Source: Maricaulis sp039978735
GTDB taxonomy: Bacteria; Pseudomonadota; Alphaproteobacteria; Caulobacterales; Maricaulaceae
NCBI RefSeq assembly: GCF_039978735.1
Contig: NZ_JBDWAS010000046.1
Span: forward strand, 1 to 64,000
Length of the DNA stretch: 64,000 nt
Direction of reading: 5' to 3'
Both the position numbers and the translations under genes were made by a program. A model generated the notes under the pieces. The model made no database searches, was not told the origin of the DNA, and was given only the letters and a program-made list of their open reading frames with translations. Positions 1 through 8,214 of the stretch are shown in pieces (within the stretch, counting starts at the first letter, position 1; each line of letters begins with the position of its first letter).

Positions 1-1
1 C

Positions 2-133
2 GCCCTCATCACCCGCCTCGCCATGAGCCTCCTGCAGCGCATCGACGACCCCAAAACATCCATACGAAGACGCATGAAACGTTGCGCCTGGGAAAACGAC
101 TACCTCCTCAACGCCATCGCCCATATGCGATAG
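2..133 (+). pseudogene. C-terminal end of an ISAs1-like transposase (cut by window edge)
   Basis: An open frame enters from the left edge and stops at a TAG at 131-133, giving 43 residues. The end reads like the C-terminus of ISAs1-family DDE transposases: a helical LITRLAMSLLQRI segment, then a basic SIRRRMKRCAW patch and a closing DYLLNAIAHMR. That family typically ends with a basic KGKRLRAGW..DYLL stretch. Only the tail is visible, so the element may be intact or a remnant beyond the edge. The assignment rests on pattern memory, not alignment. Confidence 0.6.
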
Positions 134-138
134 CCCTG

Positions 139-187
139 CCCTGGGAGAGGGAGGAATGGGTTCAGCGCTTACCGCACTTTCTTCCCC
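139..187. repeat. Dispersed intergenic repeat, copy A
   Basis: About 50 bases containing a purine-rich GGGAGAGGGAGGAA block followed by GGGTTCAGCGCTT and CTTTCTTCCCC. The same order of blocks recurs at about 1263-1312, with few mismatches. It starts just after the transposase stop codon. It is non-coding on both strands as far as can be seen and probably a dispersed intergenic element rather than a gene. Confidence 0.6.
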
Positions 188-195
188 TCACCGTT

Positions 196-298
196 TTCCC
201 CGGCCCTGTGCCGGGGCCTGGCATGCGCAGCCTGATTTCACCGGCTCAGGAGCGCGTACCCGCAGATATCCCCGGGCCCCGGCACAGGGCCGGGGGAA
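196..298. repeat. Long inverted repeat, GC-rich palindromic element (copy 1)
   Basis: Left arm 196-221 (TTCCCCGGCCCTGTGCCGGGG...) and right arm 272-298 (...CCCCGGCACAGGGCCGGGG) are near-perfect reverse complements, enclosing about 50 bases. Each arm is itself partly palindromic. A second copy with the same arms and a different spacer lies at 14972-15050. This is a dispersed palindromic (REP-like) element; function is unknown. Together with copy A it fills the roughly 300-base gap before the next gene. Confidence 0.7.
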
Positions 299-439
299 GC
301 GGGTCGGTGTTTCCGGGCGGGCTTTCCTGCCCGATTTCGCCAATCGACATGGCCGATTTTCAAATCGGCCAGACGGCAGGCACGCCCCGGTCAAGGCTGG
401 ACGCTGACAGTGTCCAACCCCTTGAACCGGAGCGTATTG

Positions 440-1126
440 ATGACCCTTCGACTATCCGACGGCAGACTGGCCGGCCTGCTGTATCTCCTGCTCGTCCTGA
501 CCGGGATTTTCAGCCTGATCTATGTGCCATCGCAGGTGATCGACATGAACGATCCCGAGCGGATGCTGGCGCTGATCGGTGACAATCGCAGCCTGTTTGC
601 CGCCGGCATCTGCGTCGGACTGGCCGCCTATGTGATCTATCTCGCCCTGCCGGTCGTGCTCTACCGCATCCTGGCGCCCCATGGTGCGACCGCTGCGCGG
701 CTGATGGTGCTGTTTGCCCTGGCGAGTGTGCCGATGACCTTCCTGGCACTGGGCGAGAAGCTGGCTTTGCTCGATCTGGCGGGCGTCGACGGCGCCCTGG
801 CTGCCGATGCGGGCGCGCAGGCGCTGGCGCGGATGGAGACCTATTTCCGCTACACGAATCTCGCCTCGATCTTCTGGGGGCTGTGGCTCTTCCCGCTGGG
901 CTGGCTGGGCTGGCGCTCGGGCCTGCTGCCGCACGTTCTCGGCTTCCTGTTGATGATCAGCTGTATCGGTTTCCTGGTCGAGTTTGCCGGCCCGCTCTTC
1001 ATGAGCGGCTATTCCGGCAGCCTCCTCAGCACGATTGCCGGCACGCCGTCCTCCTTCGCCGAGATCGGCACCTGCCTGTGGCTGTTGATCATGGGCGAAC
1101 CGAAGGCGTGGCGGAATAGACCCTAG
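440..1126 (+). CDS. DUF4386 family membrane protein
   Basis: A 228-residue integral membrane protein with about six hydrophobic segments. They begin at roughly residues 9-30 (LAGLLYLLLVLTGIFSLIYV), 50-75, 90-112, 145-165, 168-190 and 205-222. The length, the G-x-LYLLL...G first helix, the central Ala-rich loop and the final SSFAEIGTCLWLLIMG segment fit the DUF4386 family, which has no known biochemical role. I chose the ATG at 440 because GGAG lies seven bases upstream; an in-frame GTG at 410 would add ten residues but has no good ribosome site. It stands alone between repeat-filled intergenic regions. Family assignment is fairly sure; function is unknown. Confidence 0.75.
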   Translation: MTLRLSDGRLAGLLYLLLVLTGIFSLIYVPSQVIDMNDPERMLALIGDNRSLFAAGICVGLAAYVIYLALPVVLYRILAPHGATAARLMVLFALASVPMTFLALGEKLALLDLAGVDGALAADAGAQALARMETYFRYTNLASIFWGLWLFPLGWLGWRSGLLPHVLGFLLMISCIGFLVEFAGPLFMSGYSGSLLSTIAGTPSSFAEIGTCLWLLIMGEPKAWRNRP

Positions 1127-1150
1127 CGCTCTGCTGACGCGGCGGCGCTC

Positions 1151-1198
1151 CCCTTCTCCCTCGGGGAGAAGGTGCCGCCGCAGGGGCGGATGAGGGGG
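1151..1198. repeat. Dispersed hairpin repeat (CCTTCTCCC..GGGAGAAGG family)
   Basis: CCCTTCTCCCTCGGGGAGAAGG is a hairpin, followed by GTGCCGCCGCAGGGGCGGATGAGGGGG. The same unit in opposite orientation is found at 9235-9281. Such hairpins are common intergenic elements in alphaproteobacterial chromosomes. It may also act as a transcription stop for the upstream DUF4386 gene, although no clear T-run follows. Confidence 0.65.
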
Positions 1199-1256
1199 AA
1201 AGCCGGGTGCTGGCGTTTCAATCGCGAAGGCCGGTGTCTTCCCCCTCTCCCTCGAT

Positions 1257-1472
1257 CCCTCTCCCTAGGGAGAGGGAGGAAAGGGTTCAGCGCTTGCCGT
1301 TCTTTCTTCCCCACATCGTGGGGAAGTGGCCCCTTCTTCGCCTTGGCGAAGGAGGGGTCGAAGGGGTGGCGCGCAGCGCCAGAAAGCAGCAGAGCCAGGC
1401 TCCACCATTCCGCCGCTGACGCGGCGGCCCCTCCCCCGTTTCACGGGTCCCCCTCCCCATGAAATGGGGAGG
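1257..1472. repeat. Cluster of short inverted repeats in a gene-free stretch
   Basis: The 360-base gap between the DUF4386 gene and the efflux operon holds a series of small palindromes and no credible gene. They include CCCTCTCCCTAGGGAGAGGG (about 1257-1277), a second copy of repeat A (1263-1312), TTCCCCACATCGTGGGGAA (1307-1325), CTTCGCCTTGGCGAAG near 1336, and CCTCCCCATGAAATGGGGAGG (1452-1472). The last lies just downstream of the efflux adaptor stop codon and could end that transcript. Confidence 0.6.
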
Positions 1473-1487
1473 AAATGGACAGGCCCC

Positions 1488-2552
1488 CTAAGCGTCCTCG
1501 CCGAGTTCCTGGACCGGGCGGCCGTCGCTCAACGTCTCCGCGCCGGAGACGACGACGCGCTGGCCGGCTTCCACATCGCCGTCGATGGCGACATAGCCGC
1601 CTTCGCGCACGCCCGCCACCACAGCGACCTGATGAGCGATGTGTTCGTCATCGACGACGAAGACATGGCTGCCGCTGGAGCGCAGCACCACCGCGTCATA
1701 GGGCGCAGCGGCCTGCAGACGCGGGGTTTCGGCCGGGAAAGCCGCGCGGGCGGCCGAGCCGACAATCCAGTCGGAACCGGTCAGATCGATCCGTACCTCG
1801 AAGGTACGCGAGACGGCGTCGCCGACCGGGATGATCGCGCGGATCGGGGCGCGCTGGCTGGTGCCGTTGGCGAGCGACAGCGTGACCTCCTGGCCCACTT
1901 CCAGGAAGGGCGCGATGGCGACCGGCACCTGGGCGACGGCCTCCTTGTGTTCGATATCCACCAGACGGACGATCTCGCGTCCCGGCGCGGAGATTTCCCC
2001 GGCCTGGATCAGGCGTTCCGCGACCCGGCCCGGAAACGGTGCAACGATCTGCGTGCGCTCCAGTTCCAGCTCGGCGCGCATCACGGCAGCCCGGGCCTCG
2101 CGCAGGTCCTGGTCGGCCAGATCGCGGGCCAGTTCGACCTCGCGCAGCCGGTTGGCCGGCACGGTGCCGTTGGCGGCGAGGCCTTCATAACGGTCGGCTT
2201 CCGCATTCTGGTAACTGGCGTTCGAGTTTGCACGGGCCAGGCGGGCGCGGGCCTCGTCGAGCTGGATGCGGGCCTGGCGGTCGTCCAGCTGGGCGATCAG
2301 CCCGCCGGTCTCGATCATGTCGCCCGGTTCGGCCACGAAGGTGACCCGGCCGGAGGCTTCCGCGGCGATGCGGGCATCATTGCGCGCCATGACGCTGGCC
2401 GGTGTCATCACCGTGCGGGCCATGTCGCGCTCGACGATCTCGGCAGTGCGCACCACGGCCGGCGGCGGACCGTCCTGGGCCAGCACCGCGGCGGGTGCGG
2501 TGACCAGGAGCGCGGCGGAGCCGGCAGCGAGGCAGATGAAGGATCGCAACAT
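1488..2552 (-). CDS. RND efflux periplasmic adaptor (HlyD/MFP family)
   Basis: A 354-residue membrane fusion protein that would link an inner-membrane RND pump to an outer-membrane channel. A signal peptide covers about residues 1-25 (LAAGSAALLVTAPAAVLAQ). Next come a split biotinyl-lipoyl half (ASGRVTFVAEPGDMIETGG), an alpha-helical hairpin rich in Ala, Arg and Glu (about 90-160), the second lipoyl half (TQIVAPFPGRVAERLIQAGE) and a beta-barrel region. The ATG at 2552 lies 14 bases after the pump gene stop, so the two genes form one unit. The adaptor follows the pump, the reverse of the common order. Substrate cannot be told. No TolC-like gene or regulator is adjacent. Confidence 0.88.
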   Translation of the reverse strand: MLRSFICLAAGSAALLVTAPAAVLAQDGPPPAVVRTAEIVERDMARTVMTPASVMARNDARIAAEASGRVTFVAEPGDMIETGGLIAQLDDRQARIQLDEARARLARANSNASYQNAEADRYEGLAANGTVPANRLREVELARDLADQDLREARAAVMRAELELERTQIVAPFPGRVAERLIQAGEISAPGREIVRLVDIEHKEAVAQVPVAIAPFLEVGQEVTLSLANGTSQRAPIRAIIPVGDAVSRTFEVRIDLTGSDWIVGSAARAAFPAETPRLQAAAPYDAVVLRSSGSHVFVVDDEHIAHQVAVVAGVREGGYVAIDGDVEAGQRVVVSGAETLSDGRPVQELGEDA

Positions 2553-2566
2553 GTCGGGGCTCCGGT

Positions 2567-5500
2567 TTATTCGGCCGGCATCGTAGCCGGATCTGCCACC
2601 GTGCGGGACTGGCGCAATTCGCCCAGGCGCAGGAGGCAGGGAATGAGAACGAGGGTGAAGACGAGGCTGACGCTCATACCGCCCACAATCGCGGCTGCCA
2701 GTCCGCGATAGATGGTCGAGCCGACGCCGGGCACCAGCAGCAGGGGCAGCATGCCCAGGAGGCTGGTCATGGTCGACATGAAGATCGGCCGCAGGCGCAC
2801 GCGCAGGGCCTGGTCGACCGCTTCGCGCCGGGCCAGGCCTTCGCGCTCGCCCTGGCGGGTCTGGTCGACCAGCAGGATGGCGTTGTTGATCACCAGGCCC
2901 AAAAGGATGACGAAGCCCATCATGGTGAGAAGATCGAGCGGCTGGGAGACGAACAGGTTCAGCACCTGCAGCATCACCACACCGCCCACCCCGGCCAGCG
3001 GGATGGAGACCAGCACCAGCAGCGCGTCGCGCAGCGAGCGGAACATGCCGGCCAGGATCAGGAAGAGGATCACCATCGCCATGCCCATATTCATCAGCAT
3101 GGTGTTGATGGCCCGGTTCAGGCTGTCGGCGCTGCCGCCATAGACGATCGAGCCGTCGGCCGGCAGTTCGGCGCGCATGGCCGGTTCGATCTCGGTACGC
3201 ACGGTCTCCAGGATCTCTTCCAGCGAGACGTTTTCCGGCTGGTTGATATTGATGGTGACGGTGCGGCGGCGGTTGAGACGCTGGATGGCGCCCGCCCCCA
3301 CTTCCTCGCGGATTTCCACCAGATCGCCCAGCGGCACGACGGCACCGGACGGGGTCGCCACCGGCATGCCGGTCAGCTCGTCCGGCGTCTCCCACGGGGT
3401 GGAGCGCAGGATCATGTTCATGCGCGTCTCGCCGTCGAAATACTCGCCGATGAACTGGCCGTCGCCCAGCATGGCGATCATGCCCGCCACATTGCGGCGC
3501 GCCCATCCGGCCTCCTGGATACGCCGGTCGTCCGGCACCAGGGTCAGGCGCGGCTGGGTCGCCTGGGGCGGCGGATTGGCATTGATGTTCACGCCCGGAA
3601 AGCGCTCGCGCAGCATGGTCAGGCCGACCTGGGTCGCCCGGGCCCGCGCCTCGGCATCGGCGGACTGGATATTCACCTGGATATTGCCGCCCTGGGAAAA
3701 GCCGCCGAACAGATCGCCCTGCTGGGCAAAACCGAACACGTCGGGAATGCCGGTGATGATCTCCTCGCGGACAATGCGCTCCAGCTCGCCGACCTGTGAC
3801 TGGTCCTGCACGCGGATACCGGCCGTCGCCCCGGTGCCGCCGGGGAAAGTGCCGAAATAATAGTTTCGCAGCGCCGGTTCCCGCTCGCCGCTCATATAGG
3901 GCTCTAGGCGTTCGATGACGGTGGCGGCGACCTCGTCCTCGATCCAGTCGAGATTGGAGCCCGGCGGGAAGATCAGGAAAGCGTCCACCGCATCGCGCTT
4001 CACCGGCGGCAGATAGTCCAGATCCGGCCGCAGGAACCAGGTCAGGGCCAGCGGGATGGCGATCAGCGTGCCGGCCAGCGCCAGGCGCCGGCGCGGACTG
4101 TCGCTCAGCATCATCACGCCCGAGGCGATCCGGTTGAGCATGGGCTGGCGCGTCCGGGTCGCGCGGTCGCGCACCCAGTATTTCGCCGCCACCGGCAGGA
4201 TGGTCACGGCAACGATCATCGACACGGCGACGCCCACCGCGATGGTGATGGCGAGATCGGCGAAGATCTGGCCCTCGGCATTGCGGGTGAAGATGATCGG
4301 CAGGAAGATGGCAACGGTCGTGGTCGTGGAGGCCAGCAGCGCGCCCCACACCTCGCCGGCACCGCGTTCGGACGCGGTGTGCGCATCCTCGCCGCCCTCG
4401 CGCCGCCGGATGACGTTCTCCAGCACAATGATCGCCGCATCCATCACCATGCCGGTGGCAAAGGCCAGGCCCGCCAGCGAGATCACGTTGAGCGAGCGGC
4501 CCAGCAGGAAGAGCACGATCAGGGTGGAGAGCAGCGAGACCGGGATGGCGAGCGAGATGATCAGCGTCGCCCGCGCCCGGCGCAGGAAGAGCCAGAGCCC
4601 GAAAATCGCCAGCGCCACCCCCAGAAGCAGATTGGTGCGCAAGAGGTCGATGGCGCGCATGATGAAGACTGAGGCATCAAAGGACGGCGCCATCACCAGC
4701 TGGCGTTCAGCGAGCAGCGTCTCGTTGATCGTCGCGACTTCCGCCTTCACCGCGTCCAGCGCGGCGAGCACATTGGCACCCTGCTGGCGGCGCACCTCGA
4801 TGCCCATCGCCGGATTGCCGTTCTGATAGGTGAAGTTCGTGCGCTCGCCATAGGTCACCTCGACCGTGGCAACATCGGACAGGCGCACCGGCGTTCCGTC
4901 GCGCCAGACAATCACCAGATCGCCCATCTCGGACGGTTCGAATTCACCCTCGAAACGCATCTGGTAGGAGCGGCGGCCGATCTCGGCATTGCCGCCGGAC
5001 ACGTCCTGGTTATTGGCGATGGCGCCGGAAATCTGCGGCAGGGTCACGCCCAGCGCTGCGGCGCGGTAGGGATCGACCGTGATCAGTAATTCCTCGGGCC
5101 GCTGGCCCCAGCCGATATTGACGCTGGCCACGCCCCGGATCGCCTCGAGGCGCGGCACCACCGTGTCCTCGATGAAGCTGGTATAGTCGTGGATCTCCAT
5201 CGGATTGCCCGGCAAGGCCTGGACGAAGAACCAGATCAGGCTCTGCTGGGCGTCGCCGCCGAACCCGCCGACATTGGGACCCACCGCATCGCGCGGCAGC
5301 GGCGGCAATTGCGACAGGCGATTCGATATCTCGATCGCCGTCTGCGTCATGTCGGTTTCAAGCGCGAAGGTGAGGTTGATGAAGGCCGCGCCCTCATTGG
5401 TGAAGACGCGCATCTCCTCCAGCCCGGGCAGTCCGGTGAGGAGCTGTTCCTGCGGCTCGACGATTTCCGATTCCATTTCCAGCGGCGAGGCCGAGCGCCA

Positions 5501-5650
5501 GAACGTGGCGATATTGACCTGCGGACGCTCGGTGTCCGGGAAGAGCTGAACAGGCAGGCGTGTGAAGGCAAGAATGCCCATCAGCACGATCAGGGCAATT
5601 CCGACGCACACGGCGGCCGGATTGCTCAATGACAATCGGGTGAGCGGCAT
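2567..5650 (-). CDS. RND family efflux pump permease
   Basis: A 1027-residue inner-membrane proton-driven transporter of the AcrB/MMPL superfamily. It has the usual plan: TM1 at about residues 10-30, a large periplasmic loop, six helices around 335-540, a second periplasmic loop and five C-terminal helices. The fourth helix carries the proton-relay motif as GMVMDAAIIVLEN with Asp404; the second Asp of the AcrB pair is Ala, as is frequent in divergent RND branches. TM10 carries GLVINNAILLVDQ. It is the first gene of a two-gene unit with the adaptor downstream. The sequence is closer to generic efflux RND than to heavy-metal pumps, but the substrate is unknown. Confidence 0.9.
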   Translation of the reverse strand: MPLTRLSLSNPAAVCVGIALIVLMGILAFTRLPVQLFPDTERPQVNIATFWRSASPLEMESEIVEPQEQLLTGLPGLEEMRVFTNEGAAFINLTFALETDMTQTAIEISNRLSQLPPLPRDAVGPNVGGFGGDAQQSLIWFFVQALPGNPMEIHDYTSFIEDTVVPRLEAIRGVASVNIGWGQRPEELLITVDPYRAAALGVTLPQISGAIANNQDVSGGNAEIGRRSYQMRFEGEFEPSEMGDLVIVWRDGTPVRLSDVATVEVTYGERTNFTYQNGNPAMGIEVRRQQGANVLAALDAVKAEVATINETLLAERQLVMAPSFDASVFIMRAIDLLRTNLLLGVALAIFGLWLFLRRARATLIISLAIPVSLLSTLIVLFLLGRSLNVISLAGLAFATGMVMDAAIIVLENVIRRREGGEDAHTASERGAGEVWGALLASTTTTVAIFLPIIFTRNAEGQIFADLAITIAVGVAVSMIVAVTILPVAAKYWVRDRATRTRQPMLNRIASGVMMLSDSPRRRLALAGTLIAIPLALTWFLRPDLDYLPPVKRDAVDAFLIFPPGSNLDWIEDEVAATVIERLEPYMSGEREPALRNYYFGTFPGGTGATAGIRVQDQSQVGELERIVREEIITGIPDVFGFAQQGDLFGGFSQGGNIQVNIQSADAEARARATQVGLTMLRERFPGVNINANPPPQATQPRLTLVPDDRRIQEAGWARRNVAGMIAMLGDGQFIGEYFDGETRMNMILRSTPWETPDELTGMPVATPSGAVVPLGDLVEIREEVGAGAIQRLNRRRTVTININQPENVSLEEILETVRTEIEPAMRAELPADGSIVYGGSADSLNRAINTMLMNMGMAMVILFLILAGMFRSLRDALLVLVSIPLAGVGGVVMLQVLNLFVSQPLDLLTMMGFVILLGLVINNAILLVDQTRQGEREGLARREAVDQALRVRLRPIFMSTMTSLLGMLPLLLVPGVGSTIYRGLAAAIVGGMSVSLVFTLVLIPCLLRLGELRQSRTVADPATMPAE

Positions 5651-5711
5651 GTTTTCCTCCCTCGCCCGGCTTTCATAGCACTGCGGTGCGGGGGCAGGAT
5701 TAAACCTTGCT

Positions 5712-5741
5712 AAGGCGGCTCACGCTTTGGTGAGCCGCCTT
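5712..5741 (-). terminator. Hairpin downstream of scoB
   Basis: A perfect 12-bp stem AAGGCGGCTCAC / GTGAGCCGCCTT with a 6-base loop sits between the scoB stop and the efflux operon start. On the minus strand it is followed by a weak T-containing tail (AGCAAGGTTTA). It probably ends the scoAB transcript and separates it from the efflux operon. The T-run is poor, so it could instead be Rho-assisted. Confidence 0.55.
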
Positions 5742-5785
5742 GCAGGTCAGTAAGTTAGCACTGATTACTTTTGCGTCAGGTCAGG

Positions 5786-6445
5786 TCAGGCTGTCGCGTG
5801 CTCTTTCAGCTGCGGTGAGACCGTGTAGCTGGCTTCGGTCTTCGACTTGATCTCGTCCAGCGTGACGTCGGGGGCCAGCTCGATCAGTTCGAGATGATCG
5901 CCCTTCACGTCGAACACGCCCAGCGTGGTGATGATGCGGTCGACACAGGCCTGGCCGGTCAGCGGCAGGGTGCAGGCCTTCAGCAGCTTGGGCTCGCCGG
6001 CCTTGTTGGCGTGGTCCATGATCACCACGACGCGCTTGACGCCGGCGACCAGGTCCATGGCACCGCCCATCCCCTTCACCAGCTTGCCCGGGATCATCCA
6101 GTTGGCGATATCGCCCGTCTCAGACACTTCCATCGCGCCCAGGATCGAGATGTCGATATGGCCGCCGCGGATCATCGCGAAACTGTCGGCGGAGGAGAAA
6201 TACGAGGTGCGGCGCAGCTCGGTGATGGTCTGCTTGCCGGCATTGATCAGGTCGGGATCGACCTCGTCCTCGTAAGGGAAAGGACCCATGCCCAGCATGC
6301 CGTTCTCCGACTGCAGTGTGACGTCGATATCGTCGGCAATATGGTTGGCGACCAGGGTCGGGATGCCGATGCCGAGATTGACGTAGAAACCGTCTTCCAG
6401 TTCCTGGGCGGCGCGGGCCGCCATTTCATCGCGTGTCCAGGCCAT
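5786..6445 (-). CDS. scoB: 3-oxoacid CoA-transferase subunit B
   Basis: A 219-residue beta subunit of family I CoA-transferase (SCOT), which moves CoA from succinyl-CoA to acetoacetate in ketone-body and PHB-degradation metabolism. The catalytic Glu signature is seen as LQSENGMLG with Glu47. The preceding LGIGIPTLVANHI segment and the GGMGGAMDL-type region (here KGMGGAMDLVAG) are family hallmarks. The ATG at 6445 overlaps the scoA stop codon (TAATG), showing translational coupling. A PHA synthase occurs elsewhere in the window, consistent with acetoacetate/PHB turnover. Confidence 0.93.
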   Translation of the reverse strand: MAWTRDEMAARAAQELEDGFYVNLGIGIPTLVANHIADDIDVTLQSENGMLGMGPFPYEDEVDPDLINAGKQTITELRRTSYFSSADSFAMIRGGHIDISILGAMEVSETGDIANWMIPGKLVKGMGGAMDLVAGVKRVVVIMDHANKAGEPKLLKACTLPLTGQACVDRIITTLGVFDVKGDHLELIELAPDVTLDEIKSKTEASYTVSPQLKEHATA

Positions 6446-7149
6446 TATGCGCTCTCCCTTTCGCGGATCGTGCGCTGTTCGATGCGCTTTTCGAATTCGC
6501 CCTTGAACAGGCGCTGCACGAAGATGCCGGGCGTGTGGATATGGTCCGGATCGAGCGCGCCCAGTTCGACGATTTCCTCGACCTCGGCGATGGTCACCTT
6601 GCCGGCCGTCGCCATCATCGGGTTGAAATTGCGGGCGGTCTTGCGGAAGACCAGATTGCCTTCCGGGTCGGCCTTCCAGGCTTTCACGATGGAGACATCG
6701 GCGGTCAGGCCGGTTTCCATGATGTAGGTCTCGCCGTTGAATTCGCGGTGTTCCTTGCCTTCCGCGATCATCGTGCCGACGCCGGTCTTGGTGAAGAAGC
6801 CCGGAATGCCGGCACCGCCGGCGCGGATGCGCTCGGCCAGCGTGCCCTGCGGATTGAATTCCAGCTCCAGCTCGCCGGACAGGAATTGCCGCTCGAATTC
6901 CTTGTTCTCGCCGACATAGGACGAGACCATCTTCTTGATCTGCTTGGCGTCGAGCAGGACGCCCAGACCGAAACCGTCGACCCCGCAATTGTTCGAGATC
7001 ACGGTGAGATCCTTCACGCCGGCTGCGTGCAGGGCCGCAATGGCGTTTTCCGGGATGCCGCACAGGCCGAACCCGCCCGCCATCAACGTCATGCCATCGA
7101 AGACGAGGCCGTCCAGGGCCGCCTTGGCGTCAGGATATACCTTTTTCAT
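6445..7149 (-). CDS. scoA: 3-oxoacid CoA-transferase subunit A
   Basis: A 234-residue alpha subunit of succinyl-CoA:3-oxoacid CoA-transferase. It shows the oxyanion-hole signature GGFGLCGIPE (residues 25-34), then TVISNNCGVDGFGLG and the glycine loop GGAGIPGFFTKTGVGT. It is first in the scoAB unit and shares one base with scoB. The length matches the family. Its partner carries the catalytic Glu. Confidence 0.93.
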   Translation of the reverse strand: MKKVYPDAKAALDGLVFDGMTLMAGGFGLCGIPENAIAALHAAGVKDLTVISNNCGVDGFGLGVLLDAKQIKKMVSSYVGENKEFERQFLSGELELEFNPQGTLAERIRAGGAGIPGFFTKTGVGTMIAEGKEHREFNGETYIMETGLTADVSIVKAWKADPEGNLVFRKTARNFNPMMATAGKVTIAEVEEIVELGALDPDHIHTPGIFVQRLFKGEFEKRIEQRTIRERESA

Positions 7150-7227
7150 GCAGACCTCTGCGTCAAAGTTGATAACTGGTTCATGTTTATATCGCGGGCG
7201 CAGCAGAAATCCAGCCGCCTCGCCTGC

Positions 7228-8127
7228 CTAGCCTGCGATCCGGTCCCGGCGCGTGCCGTAACGGGCGTCGATCTCGATCGCCAGCGCGCCGCCGAAGAAT
7301 ACCGCATAGGCCGACCAATAAATCCACAGAAGGAAGACGACAAGGGCGCCCAGTGACCCGTAGACGCCAAAATCGATCACCTGGCCGACATAGAGCGAAA
7401 AACCTTTCGACAGCCCCAGCCAGAGACCGGTCGACACCAGGGCCGCGACGGTCGAGGCCCGCCAGCTGACAGCTTCGGAGCGGCGGCGCATCGTCATGCG
7501 GTAGAGCAGTTCCAGCGCCACGAACATCACCAGGGCGGCGGCCGTCCACTCATTCACCAGCCCGCCGAAATCGAGCGGTTCCAGCCCGAGAAGCACGAAC
7601 ACCTTGCGCAGAAGGACCGGGATGGCCAACACGGCCAGATTGGCCAGGGTCAGCATCATCCCGCCGATCAGCACGGAGCCCATCGCCAGGATGTTGAAAT
7701 GGATCACATTGCGGATGTCCTGGTCTTCCGCGAGATGGTTGAGCCCGGCGATCACCGCCTTCACCCCGCGCGAGGCGGCAAACAGGGCGATGGCCAGAGC
7801 AATGGCACCGTTTACCGACAGCGCCGAGATCGGCGCCACGGCAAGCCGTGCCATCTGGTTCAGCACGAAATCCTGGGCGCCCTGCGGCATGATGCCGGCA
7901 AAGCGCGCGATCTGCGCTTCCACATCGGAGACGTCATTGGTCAGGCCGTAGATCGACATCGCCAGCGCCATGGCAGGAAACAGGGCCAGCATGCCGAAAT
8001 AGGAGGCGCCGCCGGCGAACAGCATCACGTCGCGCGCCATCGACCGGCTCACGGCCTTGATGATGATCATCAGCACGTCGATCACCGGATGCGAGTCCGG
8101 TATGTGTTTGCGAATGGACTTGAACAT
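7228..8127 (-). CDS. YihY/BrkB family inner-membrane protein
   Basis: A 299-residue polytopic protein with about six helices. The YihY/BrkB signature is seen near the N-terminus as MLFAGGASYFGMLALFPAMALAMSIYGL. Later segments include a conserved ASRGVKAVIAGLN stretch and the final YGSLGALVVFLLWIYWSAYAVFFGGALAIEI block, which is highly diagnostic. The ATG at 8127 begins a basic, cytoplasmic N-terminus (MFKSIRKHIPDSHP). The function of the family is debated (formerly mistaken for RNase BN). It is divergent from a WYL regulator across 87 bases, which may share control. Confidence 0.88.
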   Translation of the reverse strand: MFKSIRKHIPDSHPVIDVLMIIIKAVSRSMARDVMLFAGGASYFGMLALFPAMALAMSIYGLTNDVSDVEAQIARFAGIMPQGAQDFVLNQMARLAVAPISALSVNGAIALAIALFAASRGVKAVIAGLNHLAEDQDIRNVIHFNILAMGSVLIGGMMLTLANLAVLAIPVLLRKVFVLLGLEPLDFGGLVNEWTAAALVMFVALELLYRMTMRRRSEAVSWRASTVAALVSTGLWLGLSKGFSLYVGQVIDFGVYGSLGALVVFLLWIYWSAYAVFFGGALAIEIDARYGTRRDRIAG

Positions 8128-8214
8128 TGCCTGCCAAACGGGCCCTCTGCCGCACGAAAACGGAATCAGTCGTGTCCAGGCTGCCCCGCTTGCCCGTGAA
8201 ACTAGGATAACCCG

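Noticed and set aside
1326..2711. A 461-codon plus-strand frame opposite the efflux adaptor
   Set aside because: Crosses repeats and two minus-strand genes; composition is that of a mirror frame.
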